Both the position numbers and the translations under genes were made by a program. From Hamadaea sp013361475 (GTDB lineage: Bacteria > Actinomycetota > Actinomycetes > Mycobacteriales > Micromonosporaceae), in assembly GCF_040654195.1 (NCBI RefSeq), contig NZ_JBFAHM010000015.1, forward strand, positions 1 to 64,000: a stretch of 64,000 nt of DNA, in the 5' to 3' direction. Below, piece after piece: positions 33,496-43,009 of this stretch. Under the pieces are notes generated by a model. The model saw only the letters and a list, made by a program, of their open reading frames with translations, was not told the DNA's origin and did not search any database. Position 1 is the first letter of the stretch; each line of letters opens with the position of its first letter.

Positions 33496-34895
33496 CGGAC
33501 TTGGCGGTCGAGGAGTTCGCCATCCAGGTCGGCGACCGCCGGGTCCAGGCCGAATGGCGGCGGGGCGGCTACCGCCAGTCCGTCGTCGGCGAACTGGAGA
33601 TCGACGACCTGCGGCGGCGTACCGTCGAGGTGTTCGTGGACCTGTTGCGCAGCAACCGGTTGATCAACGTGCACGAGCTGAAGCTGCTCGGCGAGCACCT
33701 GTTCGTGACGCTGTTCGGCTCGCGCCGGGACGACAACGGGCCGGGCGCGTTGCTGCGCCGGGCCATCAAAGGCGACCCGTACGCCGACAACGGCCAGCGC
33801 CGCCTGCTGCGTGTCGTGCTGGAGATGGGCGCCGGGGCCGAGCTTCTCGCGTCGTGGCCCTGGGAATACCTCTACGTCCCGCTGGACCGCGAGGATCCCG
33901 ACACCGGGTTCTTCCTCGGCGAGAGCACCAACTTCATGCTCACCCGCAAGCTTCCGCTGGCGGTGTCCGCCCGCATGATCCAGGTACGCCCACCGCTGCG
34001 GGTGCTGTTCGTGGTGCTCGCTCCGGACGACGTGACCGAGACCGACATCGAGTACGAGGCGGTCCTGGAAACCCTGATGGACCTGCGTGACCTCGGCGGT
34101 GAGGCCCGGATCGACCTGCGGGTGCTGACTCAGCGGCACGCGCACGACGGGCGGGCGTTCCCGCCGAACGAGGACCTGCCGGTCCAGACGACCTGGCGCT
34201 CGTTCCTCAACACCGTCGAGCAGTTCGACCCCCAGGTCGTCCACGTGATCTCGCACGGCCGCTACATCGACGGCGCCGACGGTCGCCCGCGTGGGCAGAT
34301 GGCCTTCCCGGACGAGAACAACAAGGCGCTCTGGATCGACGACCGCGACCTGGCCAACCAGCTCAGCCTCAGCGCGTCCGGGCTGCGCCTGGTCTTCCTG
34401 CAGGCCTGCGAGTCGGCGGCGACGTCGGCCAGCGGCTACCACGTCATCTCCGGGCTGGCCCAGTCGCTGGCCCAGAAGAACATCCCGGCCGTCATCGCGA
34501 TGCACTACCAGGTCCAACTCCGGCTGGCCAACCAGTTCGCCCGCGCCTTCTACCAGGCCCTGGTCGACCGGCGGCCGATCGAGGTCGCCATGCATCACGC
34601 CCGCCGCGAGCTGTATCTCAGCGGCATGATGGGCGAGTCGCAGCAGCGTGCCGGGTTCGGCCTGCCCGTGCTGTATCTGCGCGAATCCGGTCCGCTGCTG
34701 ACCCCGGCGCTCGTGCCGGTCTCCGCCTCGGCCGGCGGCAGCGGTCCCCGGGTCGCCGAACCGTCCGGACCGCCGGGCGAGTCCCCCGGATCGCAGCAGG
34801 GCACCGCCCCGTCATGGGAGCAGCCCGGCCGGCCCGTCGTCGACAACTTCCCGGGAAGCGGAAGGTGGAGCACCGGTGAGCAGTCCCTCGCCTGA
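33492..34895 (+). CDS. CHAT-domain (caspase-like) protein
   Basis: 467-residue protein. An N-terminal region (1-160) of unknown fold contains LLASWPWEYLYVP, typical of proteins preceding CHAT domains. The CHAT domain (about 165-400) carries the catalytic pair His255 in VVHVISHGRY and Cys306 in LVFLQACESA, with PAVIAMHYQV after it. The tail (about 405-467) is Pro/Gly/Ser-rich and disordered. CHAT proteins are caspase-clan peptidases, and partner TPR proteins often hold them inactive until a trigger is sensed. The last 20 nt overlap the TPR gene start. Confidence 0.9.
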   Translation: MTDLAVEEFAIQVGDRRVQAEWRRGGYRQSVVGELEIDDLRRRTVEVFVDLLRSNRLINVHELKLLGEHLFVTLFGSRRDDNGPGALLRRAIKGDPYADNGQRRLLRVVLEMGAGAELLASWPWEYLYVPLDREDPDTGFFLGESTNFMLTRKLPLAVSARMIQVRPPLRVLFVVLAPDDVTETDIEYEAVLETLMDLRDLGGEARIDLRVLTQRHAHDGRAFPPNEDLPVQTTWRSFLNTVEQFDPQVVHVISHGRYIDGADGRPRGQMAFPDENNKALWIDDRDLANQLSLSASGLRLVFLQACESAATSASGYHVISGLAQSLAQKNIPAVIAMHYQVQLRLANQFARAFYQALVDRRPIEVAMHHARRELYLSGMMGESQQRAGFGLPVLYLRESGPLLTPALVPVSASAGGSGPRVAEPSGPPGESPGSQQGTAPSWEQPGRPVVDNFPGSGRWSTGEQSLA

Positions 34896-37800
34896 GGCGC
34901 CGGCCCGTCCCGCCGGCAGCCCGCCCCCGGCGATCGTGCCGATCCTGCTGACCCTGGGCCGGGCATTGACCGAACACGGCCGCCGTGACGAGGCGGTCGA
35001 GGCGTTGCGCCGCGCCATCGCCGAGCAGGAGGACAAGCCCGACGAGGTGTTCGCCGCGCTCATCGAGGCCCTCCTCGCCCACGGCGAACGGTCCGAGGCG
35101 CTGCGGCTCGCGTTCGACCGGCTCGGCTCTGCCCCGAGCGGGGTGGTCCGCGTTTTGCCCGCCCTCGTTCCGCTGCTGCGCCCGACGCTGCTGCGCCCGC
35201 TGGCCGACGTGGTCACCGCCGACTTCTCCAACCTGATCGACGCGGCGCCGGGCGACGGCGCGCTGTCGCCAGAAGGCCGGCGGCGACTGCTCGCCTTCGT
35301 CGTACGCGCCCAGCTGACCCTGCCCGACGTCGAGCGGGCCGGGCTGCTGCTCGATCAGGCGGCCGACGTCGTCCAGGAGGACGCCGACCTGCTGACCCTG
35401 CTGGGCGAGACCCGGCTGCGGCAACGGGACCTGGACACCGCGCTGACGGCGTTCCTGGCGGCCCGGGAGACCACCCCGGACGCCACGATCGACCTGCAGG
35501 TGGCCCACGTCTACGAACAACTCGGCCGTCCGGAGCAAGCGCTGGAGCACATCGCCGCCGCCCTCGCCGGGGGAGTGGACACCGAAGAGCCGTACGCCCT
35601 GCGGACCCTGGTGCGGCTGCACCAGCAGGACCCGGACGCCGCCGCGCGCGACTACGACGAAGCCGTACGCCGATCCCCGGACTCGGTCGGGACCGCCCGC
35701 GCCGGAGCCTGCCTCTACCTGGCCGCCAACGACTACGACAGCGCCCTGGCCGCCACCGACGCCGGGCTGGCCCGCAATCCCGACGACGCGACCCTGTCGT
35801 TCCTGCGCTTTCAATCCATTGTGGAATCGGGCGACCACAGCGACATCGAACGCCGCATCGCCCGGTTCGCTCAGCGGATGGCCCCGGCCGACCTGGCCGA
35901 GAACATCGACCGCAGCGCCCGCGTACGCCGCCCCGACGATCCGGCCGTCCACTACTTCCTCGGCGTCCTCTACCAGGCGCTGGGGCAGCCGGCCGACGGA
36001 CTGCGCGCCGTCGACACCGCGATCGACCTGCTGGGGACGTCGCAGGGCGAATGGCAGGCCCTGGAGCTGCCCGCCCGGCGGCTGCGCGCGCTGATGCTGC
36101 GCGACGTGCTGCCCACCGAGGCCGGCGCGGAATACGAGCGGGCGGCGCTGCTCGCCTTCGACTCCGGCGACTCCGAAGCCGCCGCCGAACTCATGGCGAC
36201 CGCCGACGGGCTGCACGACCTCACCCCCGGCGCCCGGTGGACCTTCGCCGACGCGTTGCAGGTCCTCGCGTACGCCCCGGAGCGGCGCGGCCAGGTCGAC
36301 CCTGACCGCCTGACCCAGGCCCTCGACGTGTGGCACGAGGCCTACCGCCGGGGACTGCCCACACTGGACTACGCCTGGGCGTACATCTCCCGGGCCCGGA
36401 TGAGCCTGATGCAGGCCAAGATCGAGACCGAGCGCCTGCCCCGCGTCCTCGAGGCCGTGGTGTGGCTGCAGTGCTACGACACGCTGTTCGCCGGGACGGA
36501 GGCGTACTTCGACACCTTCGGCACCGCCTGCTCCCTGCTCGGCGCCTACGGCGTACGAGCTGAGCTGACCTTCGCCGCCGCGCGCCCGCCGATGACCGAC
36601 CGCTACATCCCCGACGGCAACCTGCTCAGCACCACCGCCGCGAACAGCGGCGACCTGGAGCTGATGGCCTCCGTCGTCGCGGAGGTGGAAAGCCGCGCGC
36701 GCCTGGAGCTGTTGCGCGGCGACCACGTCGCCGCGCTGGCCGCCCTGAACGAGGCGACCGGCGAGCAGCGGCAGACCGCCTTCCACCTGTGGCTGCGCGC
36801 CATGGTGGAGTGGCAGGCCGGCGACCTCACGGCGCTGGAGCAGACCCTGGCGACCACGCCGGTCCCCGAAGCCTGGGAGGGCATCAGCGTCTGGCTGCAC
36901 CTGCTCGGCGGCGATCCGCAGCGGGCGCTGCAGCTCGTGGACGGGCTGGACGACGAGCGCAGCTGGAGTTCGGACACCGAGTTCGAGCGCGCGCTGTGCC
37001 TGATCGCGCTCGGCGCGCCAAGCGCGGCCGAGGCCGAGGAGACGGCGCTGCGATACGCCCGCACCGACCGATCCTTTGAAGACGTCCACAATCTGCCGCC
37101 GCTGGCGGGCATCCTCGGGCTGCGGTATCCGGCCGCCGAGGCCGCGTTCAGCCGGATCGCCGCGGCCGTCGCCGACCGCGACGAGACCTTCTGGCCGCTG
37201 ACGGCGGAAGCCGACACCGCCTACCTCGCCGCGCTTCCCGCGCCGCCGTGGGCCGAGGTCGCCGCGCAGGCGCTGCGCGCCCGGGTCGCGATCAGCCGGG
37301 CCGACTGGGCCGGTGCGACGGCGGCGTTCACCTCCCTCATCCCGCACCTCGACCGCTTCCCCGAGGTGGAGTCCGGCTTCGCCTGGATCACCACCGAACT
37401 GCGCGCCACGACCCCGTCCGACGAGCTGCTCGAGCAGGTCGGCGCGGCGGTCGCCGAGATCACCGCTCGGCCCTCGCGGCGCGCGGGCATGTTCCTGCCC
37501 GAGATGGACCTGGGCGATCTGCATCTGCTTGCCGGCCGGCCCGACCGCGCCGAGGCCTTCTACCAGGCCCAGCTCACCCGGCCCATCGACGCCGATCAGC
37601 GCGGATCGGTGCTGTCCCGGCTGCACCTGCTCGCCGTGGAGGACGGCCGCCCGGAAGCCGAACAGCTGCTCGCGCAGGCTCTCGACGAGTTCCGGCCCGG
37701 CGGCGGCCTCAGCTTCGCGATGGTCACCAACAATCTCAATCCACTGGTACGCACAGCGCCGACGTGGCAGCGACTGCTGTCCGCCTGGGCGCCCCCGGAC

Positions 37801-40773
37801 GGGGCGGACGACGGCGAACGATTCCGCCTGCACCTCGTCGGCCGCTACTCGTACGGCCTGATGCTGAAGAACACCGACCAGCCCGCGGCGGCCGAACCGA
37901 TCCTGCGGGGCGTGCTGGCCGACGAACGCCGGGTGTACGGCCCCGACGCGCCCGACGTCCAGACGACCGGCCACGTCCTCGCCGGCACCCTCGCCGCGCT
38001 CGGCCGCTGGGCCGAGGCGGAGGAGCTGTTCCGGGAGGTCGTCGCGACCCGGAAGCGCGTGCTCGGCCCGGCCGACCCGGCGACCCTCAGCTCCGGGCAC
38101 GAACTGGGCTGGGTGCTGAGCAACGAAGGCCGGCCGGACGCCGCCGAAGAGGTCTACCGCGACGTCCTGGCTCAGAAACGCGAAGCGCTCGGCCTGGCCG
38201 ACCCGTCCACCCTGGTCACCTGGCACAACCTGGCCGGCGTCCTGGCGAGCCAGGAGCGCTGGCAGGCCTCGCTCGACGAGTACGAGCAAGTCGTCGCCGC
38301 CCGCGAAGCCGTCTTCGGGCCCGACGACCCCGTCACCGTCTCCTCGCGGTTCGAGGTGGCCTGGGTGCTCTACAAACTCGGCCGGTACGCCGAATCCGAA
38401 GCCGAATACCGGCGGGTGATCGACCACCGGACCGCCCTGCTCGGACCGGACGACCCGGCGACCCTGACGCCTCGCTACGAACTCGGCGAACTCCTCCGCG
38501 CCTCCGGCGACACCGAGCGGGCGCTGGCCGAATTCCGGGCGGTCGCCGAAGCCCGTCGCCGGACCCTCGGCGAAGCCGACGCCGCCACGATCAACGCCCG
38601 CTACGAGACCGCCGCACTGCTCTACGAGTCCGGTGACTCCGCCGGGGCCGAGGAGATCTATCGGGACGTCCTGGCGATCGAACGGCACAGCCTCGGCGTG
38701 GACGACCCGTCCACCCTGGTCACCTGGCACAACCTCGCCGGGGCGATCGCCCGCCAAGGCCGGTGGGCCGAAGCCGAGCAGGAGTTCCAAGGCGTCGCCG
38801 AGGCGCGTACGCGGACTCTCGGGCCGGAGCATCCACACACGCTGGCCACCCGGCACGAGATCGCCCGGCTGCGCGGAGAGGTCGGCGACATCGCCGCGGC
38901 CGAAGCGGAGTACCGGGAAGTCCTGGCGGCCAAACGCCGAGTCCTCGGCGACGACGATCCGAGCACCCTCATCACCTGGGACAACCTGGCGATGCTGCTG
39001 TCCTCGGTCGGCCGGTTCGACGAGGCCGAGGCGACCTTCCGCGAAGTGCTGCCGCTGCACATCCGATCGCGCGGCGAGGACCATGAACGCACCCTCGTCT
39101 GCCGCGACGAATGGGGCTGGGCGCTCTACAAGAACCAACGGTTCGACGAAGCCGCCGAGCAGTACCGCATCGTGATCGACCGGCGTACCGCCGTGCTCGG
39201 GGCGACCCATCCGGCCACCGTGTCCGCGCGAACCGCGTACGCCGTGATCCGCCGCGACGCCGGTGACCTCGAGACAGCCGAGGCCGAACTGCAGTCGGTG
39301 CTGGACGAGCTGACCGGCGTCCATGGCCCGAACCGGCCAGAGGTCGTCGCAGCCCGGTCGACGCTGGCCTGGCTGCTGGTGACCTCCGTGTCGGCCGAGC
39401 GGGGCATCGCGCTGCTCACTGACAGCGTCGACGGCCTGCTGACCGAACGCGACCCGGCCGACCCGGAAGTCGTGGCCGCCCGGATCGACCTCGCCGACGC
39501 CCTCGTCGAAACCGACCGCGTCGACGACGCCGTGACCCAGTACCAAGCCGCCCTCGCGGCCCAGCGGGACGCGCTCGGCGACGACCATCCCGCCGTGCTG
39601 ACCACCTGGTCGGCGTACGGCAACCTGCTCACCGAGGCCGAACGGTGGACGGCGGCCGTCCCCGAACTCGACCAGCTCGCCGACGCGTACGCCCGGACCC
39701 TCGGCCCGGCCGACGACACCACCCTTGTCGCGCGGCGCAAAGCGGCCTGGGCGCACTACCGGACCGACGACTTCGCCGGGGCGGCGACGGCGTACCGGAC
39801 GCTGGCCGCCGACGAAGCCGCCGCCCTCGGCGAGCAGCACCCGGCCACCCTCGCCAGCCGCCTCAACGCGGCCGTACTAAGGGGCCGCGCCGGCGACCGG
39901 GACGGAGCCATCGACGACCTCCGGGACATCCTGACCTACCGGGACGAGGTACTCGGCTCCGACGACCAGGAGACCCGGTACGCCCGCGACGAACTGGCCT
40001 CCATGCTCACCGACGCCGACCGGTACGCCGAAGCCGCGGCCGAACGCCGCAAGCTGCTCGAAGCCGAGATCTCGGCGCTGGGCGAAACCAGCCCGGAGGT
40101 CCTCGACACCCGGCGTACCCTCGCCTACCACTACCGGGTGCTCGGCGACTTCGACGCAGCGCTCGCCGAACTGGCCGTGCTCGTCACAGCATCGGACGCG
40201 ACGACCGGACCGGACTCGCCGAACACCCTGGCCGCCCGCTACAACGTCGCCGAATGCCTGGCCGCCGCCGGCCGGTACGCCGAGGCCGAAGCCGAATTCG
40301 AGCAAGTCCTCGCAGGCGAACGAGAGGCGATCGGGCTCGACGACCCCAGCTACTACGTCACCCTCGCCAGCCTCGGCTCGGTCTACCTCGAACTCGACCG
40401 GTACGCCGAAGCCGAAGCGGCGTACCGGTCGGTGACCGACAACCGGGCGCGACTGCTCGGCGCAGACCACCCCGCGACCCTCGGCGCCCGCTACCAGCTC
40501 GCGGGCTGCCTCGCCGCCCTCGACCGGTACGCCGAAGCCGAAACCGAACTCCGCAGCATCCTCGCGACGCAACGCGACACCCTCGGCGACGACGACCCGG
40601 CCGTCTACGTGACCTGGGAAGGACTCGGCGACCTCCTGGTCATCCAAGACCGGGTCGCCGACGCCGCCGACGTCTACCGGCTCGTCCTCGAAGCCCGGAC
40701 ACGGCTCCTCGGCCCGGACGCGCCCGAAACCGTACGCATCCGCGACGAACTCGCCGACCTCGACCTCCCCTGA
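34876..40773 (+). CDS. Giant TPR protein (1965 aa), CHAT partner
   Basis: 1965-residue soluble protein. The N-terminal half (about 1-980) is helical with canonical 34-residue TPRs (for example around residues 15-60 and 170-330). The C-terminal half (about 985-1965) has about 22 tandem 42-residue kinesin-light-chain-type TPRs. Their consensus is an LG-x-D/H-P-x-T-L turn followed by LA-x-x-L and GRY-x-EAE. There is no NTPase, nuclease, TM or toxin domain. GTG 34876 overlaps the CHAT gene by 20 nt in another frame. It is inferred to be a sensor/scaffold controlling the CHAT peptidase. The protein ends right after a final repeat. Confidence 0.88.
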   Translation: MSSPSPEAPARPAGSPPPAIVPILLTLGRALTEHGRRDEAVEALRRAIAEQEDKPDEVFAALIEALLAHGERSEALRLAFDRLGSAPSGVVRVLPALVPLLRPTLLRPLADVVTADFSNLIDAAPGDGALSPEGRRRLLAFVVRAQLTLPDVERAGLLLDQAADVVQEDADLLTLLGETRLRQRDLDTALTAFLAARETTPDATIDLQVAHVYEQLGRPEQALEHIAAALAGGVDTEEPYALRTLVRLHQQDPDAAARDYDEAVRRSPDSVGTARAGACLYLAANDYDSALAATDAGLARNPDDATLSFLRFQSIVESGDHSDIERRIARFAQRMAPADLAENIDRSARVRRPDDPAVHYFLGVLYQALGQPADGLRAVDTAIDLLGTSQGEWQALELPARRLRALMLRDVLPTEAGAEYERAALLAFDSGDSEAAAELMATADGLHDLTPGARWTFADALQVLAYAPERRGQVDPDRLTQALDVWHEAYRRGLPTLDYAWAYISRARMSLMQAKIETERLPRVLEAVVWLQCYDTLFAGTEAYFDTFGTACSLLGAYGVRAELTFAAARPPMTDRYIPDGNLLSTTAANSGDLELMASVVAEVESRARLELLRGDHVAALAALNEATGEQRQTAFHLWLRAMVEWQAGDLTALEQTLATTPVPEAWEGISVWLHLLGGDPQRALQLVDGLDDERSWSSDTEFERALCLIALGAPSAAEAEETALRYARTDRSFEDVHNLPPLAGILGLRYPAAEAAFSRIAAAVADRDETFWPLTAEADTAYLAALPAPPWAEVAAQALRARVAISRADWAGATAAFTSLIPHLDRFPEVESGFAWITTELRATTPSDELLEQVGAAVAEITARPSRRAGMFLPEMDLGDLHLLAGRPDRAEAFYQAQLTRPIDADQRGSVLSRLHLLAVEDGRPEAEQLLAQALDEFRPGGGLSFAMVTNNLNPLVRTAPTWQRLLSAWAPPDGADDGERFRLHLVGRYSYGLMLKNTDQPAAAEPILRGVLADERRVYGPDAPDVQTTGHVLAGTLAALGRWAEAEELFREVVATRKRVLGPADPATLSSGHELGWVLSNEGRPDAAEEVYRDVLAQKREALGLADPSTLVTWHNLAGVLASQERWQASLDEYEQVVAAREAVFGPDDPVTVSSRFEVAWVLYKLGRYAESEAEYRRVIDHRTALLGPDDPATLTPRYELGELLRASGDTERALAEFRAVAEARRRTLGEADAATINARYETAALLYESGDSAGAEEIYRDVLAIERHSLGVDDPSTLVTWHNLAGAIARQGRWAEAEQEFQGVAEARTRTLGPEHPHTLATRHEIARLRGEVGDIAAAEAEYREVLAAKRRVLGDDDPSTLITWDNLAMLLSSVGRFDEAEATFREVLPLHIRSRGEDHERTLVCRDEWGWALYKNQRFDEAAEQYRIVIDRRTAVLGATHPATVSARTAYAVIRRDAGDLETAEAELQSVLDELTGVHGPNRPEVVAARSTLAWLLVTSVSAERGIALLTDSVDGLLTERDPADPEVVAARIDLADALVETDRVDDAVTQYQAALAAQRDALGDDHPAVLTTWSAYGNLLTEAERWTAAVPELDQLADAYARTLGPADDTTLVARRKAAWAHYRTDDFAGAATAYRTLAADEAAALGEQHPATLASRLNAAVLRGRAGDRDGAIDDLRDILTYRDEVLGSDDQETRYARDELASMLTDADRYAEAAAERRKLLEAEISALGETSPEVLDTRRTLAYHYRVLGDFDAALAELAVLVTASDATTGPDSPNTLAARYNVAECLAAAGRYAEAEAEFEQVLAGEREAIGLDDPSYYVTLASLGSVYLELDRYAEAEAAYRSVTDNRARLLGADHPATLGARYQLAGCLAALDRYAEAETELRSILATQRDTLGDDDPAVYVTWEGLGDLLVIQDRVADAADVYRLVLEARTRLLGPDAPETVRIRDELADLDLP

Positions 40774-40810
40774 CCGCCCCGCGCCAGGGTTCCGCCGCCG
40801 TTCGCGTCGC

Positions 40811-40998
40811 CGCATCGCTGGGCCGCCGCATCGCTGGGCCGCCGCATCGCTGGGTCGCCGCATCGCTGGGCTGCCGCTCGCGTTATCCCGGATAACGCGG
40901 CCTTGCGGCGCCCAATAGGGGACGTTATCCGGGATAACGCGAGGGAGCCGGATAACGCGGGGAGCCGGATGACGCGAGGGAGCCGGATAACGCGATGA
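40811..40998. repeat. Mosaic of 16-bp, palindromic and 18-bp repeats
   Basis: CGCATCGCTGGGCCGC is repeated four times (40811, 40827, 40843, 40859). Then come the palindromes CGCGTTATCC/GGATAACGCG (40879-40899) and CGTTATCC/GGATAACG (40923-40939), the same family as 7143-7205. Finally GGATAACGCGAGGGAGCC-type units start at 40932, 40950, 40967 and 40985. It fills the space between the convergent TPR and GNAT genes and probably terminates both. Confidence 0.85.
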
Positions 40999-41640
40999 TC
41001 ATGCGGCGGAGGACTCCGACGAGACGAAGCGGGCGAGGCGCGCTTCCATGGTGGACCGCACGGCCGGCCATTCCTCGGGCACGACGGAGAACACCGCCGA
41101 GTCCCGCAACCGGCCCTTCTCTCCGGGCGCCCACGACTGCGACCAGTTCCGCAGGACGCCCTCGAAGTGCAGCCCGAGCTTCTCCAGGGCCGCCCGGGAA
41201 CGGGCATTCCGGGCGTCCGTCTTGAGGTCGACGCGCGCGACGTCCCAGGTCTCGAAGGCGTACGCGAACAGCAGCAGTTTCGCCTCGACGTTGATGCCCG
41301 TGCCCTGAGCGGACGCGGCCAGCCAGGTGAACCCGACCTCGATGGCGGCCAGCCGGTCGCCGCCCGGCCACAGCCGGGGATCCCAGTACGCCGTGCATCC
41401 GACCGCCCGCCCGGTGGCCGTCGACACCTGCGCGAACGGCGCGAGCAGCCCCGAGTCCCGCCGGCCGAGCTGCGCCGCGATGTATTCCGGCACCTCCGAC
41501 GTGGTAGGCACCCACGTGAAGCCGTACGACGCGCGGTCGACGGTCGCGGCCGCGGCGAGGTCGTCTGCGTGCCGCTGGTCCAACGGCTCCAGCCGGACGA
41601 GCCGGCCTTGCAAAGTGGGACTACCAAGATCGAAGCTCAC
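40999..41640 (-). CDS. RimJ/RimL-type GNAT N-acetyltransferase
   Basis: 213-residue acetyltransferase. Hallmarks are LVRLEPLDQRHADDLA at the N-terminus, VGCTAYWD, IEVGFTWLAASAQGTGINVEAK (acetyl-CoA loop) and DARNARSRAALEKLGLHFEGVLR. This subgroup acetylates protein N-termini or small amines; substrate unknown. GTG 41640 is chosen since it opens into the domain (VSFDLGSP); the longer frame runs antisense into the next gene. It is divergent from the MFS gene with a 96-nt gap. Confidence 0.9.
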   Translation of the reverse strand: MSFDLGSPTLQGRLVRLEPLDQRHADDLAAAATVDRASYGFTWVPTTSEVPEYIAAQLGRRDSGLLAPFAQVSTATGRAVGCTAYWDPRLWPGGDRLAAIEVGFTWLAASAQGTGINVEAKLLLFAYAFETWDVARVDLKTDARNARSRAALEKLGLHFEGVLRNWSQSWAPGEKGRLRDSAVFSVVPEEWPAVRSTMEARLARFVSSESSAA

Positions 41641-41736
41641 GCTGCTAGTGTGCCTGACGTGACTTCCGGCCCGCACTAGTGACGGCGCGCACCTGACGCC
41701 GCCCTCACTCGTGTCTATTTTCCGGGAGTCTTTTCC

Positions 41737-42975
41737 ATGTCCGCCGTTCGTGCGGGCACGTCTTACCGTGCCGTCTTGTCCAGGCCGCGGGTGCTGCGGC
41801 TGTTCCTGCCCGCGACCGTGGGCCGTCTCGCGTACGGCATCCTGCCGCTCGCGCTCTTCTTCACCGTCGCCCAGGCCACCGGCTCGCTCGGGTCCGCGGG
41901 ACTCACCGCCGCGGCCCTCAACCTGACCGTCGTGCTCGGCGGCCCAGGTCGGGCGCGGCTCGTCGACCGGTTCGGCCGCCGCGTCCTGCCTGCTTTGGCC
42001 GGCTTGTACGCCGTGAGCACCGCCCTGCTCGTGTGGGCCGCCTCGGCGCACGCGCCCACGCCGATCCTGCTCGCGGCGGCTGCCCTGGTCGGGGCGTGCC
42101 CGCCGCCGCTCGGGCCGACGATGCGTACCGTGTGGGCGGATCTGATGCCGGAGGGGCCGCTGCGCCTGCGAGCGCTCAGCCTCGACGCGGTCGTCGAGGA
42201 AGTGCTGTTCACGGCGGGTCCGCTGATCACGGGGGTGGCGATCGCGGTCGCCGATCCCCGGATGGCCTTGGCGCTCGCCCTCCTGTTGATGATCATCGGA
42301 TCGGCCGTCTTCGGCTTCGGCCCCGCCACCTCCCGTACGCCGACCATCGCCGATGCGGCGGACACTCCGGCGGAGACGGGCGCGGGTCTGCTGCGGTCGC
42401 CGGGTTTCCGGCCGATGCTGTTCACCCTGGCCGGGCTGTTCGCCGCGCTGGGCCTGGTCGACGTGGCGGTGCCGGTGACGGCTGCGAACGCGGGCACCCC
42501 GGCGTCGGCGGGCTGGCTGATGGCCGGGATGTCGGCCGGGAGCGCCGTCGGCGGGCTGCTGTTCGGGCGGCGTACCTGGGCGACGCCGTTCGCCCGGCTG
42601 CTGCCGAGGGCGGCCCTGGCGCTGGCGGCGTTGGTCGCCGGGCTGATCCTGCTCAGTCCATTGTGGGTGCTGGCGGTCGGGCTGATCGTGACCGGGCTGC
42701 TGCTGTCACCCGGCCTGATCATGGCGTACGCCCTCGCCGACGACCTGGCTCCGGCCGGTGCCCGGACACGGGCGTCGGTCTGGGTCAACACGGCGGGCAA
42801 CGCGGGCATCACGATGGGGACGGCGGTGGCCGGAGCGTTGGCCGATCACGTGCCCGCCCAGCTCCTGTACGCCGTCGCAGCGCTCGTGCTGCTCGGCACG
42901 GCGACCCTGCCGGGTCGCCGCCTCGCCCGCACCGCCGACCCCGGGATCGCCCCTCCGGCCGTCGCGACCTCGTGA
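41737..42975 (+). CDS. MFS transporter, 12-TM
   Basis: 412-residue major facilitator protein with about 12 helices and short loops. The motif-A position reads GGPGRARLVDRFGRRVLP. It resembles actinobacterial MFS proteins of unknown substrate. The ribosome site CGGGAG lies 9 nt before ATG 41737. The product ends with a short Pro/Ala tail. It shares its upstream region with the divergent GNAT gene. Confidence 0.88.
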   Translation: MSAVRAGTSYRAVLSRPRVLRLFLPATVGRLAYGILPLALFFTVAQATGSLGSAGLTAAALNLTVVLGGPGRARLVDRFGRRVLPALAGLYAVSTALLVWAASAHAPTPILLAAAALVGACPPPLGPTMRTVWADLMPEGPLRLRALSLDAVVEEVLFTAGPLITGVAIAVADPRMALALALLLMIIGSAVFGFGPATSRTPTIADAADTPAETGAGLLRSPGFRPMLFTLAGLFAALGLVDVAVPVTAANAGTPASAGWLMAGMSAGSAVGGLLFGRRTWATPFARLLPRAALALAALVAGLILLSPLWVLAVGLIVTGLLLSPGLIMAYALADDLAPAGARTRASVWVNTAGNAGITMGTAVAGALADHVPAQLLYAVAALVLLGTATLPGRRLARTADPGIAPPAVATS

Positions 42976-43009
42976 TCGGACCGTGCACCCGGATGTGCCA
43001 TGATCATGC

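Noticed and set aside
34618..39840. Open frame of 1740 codons on the minus strand opposite the TPR gene
   Set aside because: It is an antisense shadow of a G+C-rich repetitive gene: Gly/Arg/Val-rich without domains, while the plus-strand frame has regular TPR repeats and operon overlaps.
32338..40998. CRISPR array or type III-E components near the TPR-CHAT genes
   Set aside because: The repeats here are palindromes or short tandem arrays without unique spacers, and no cas gene is present.
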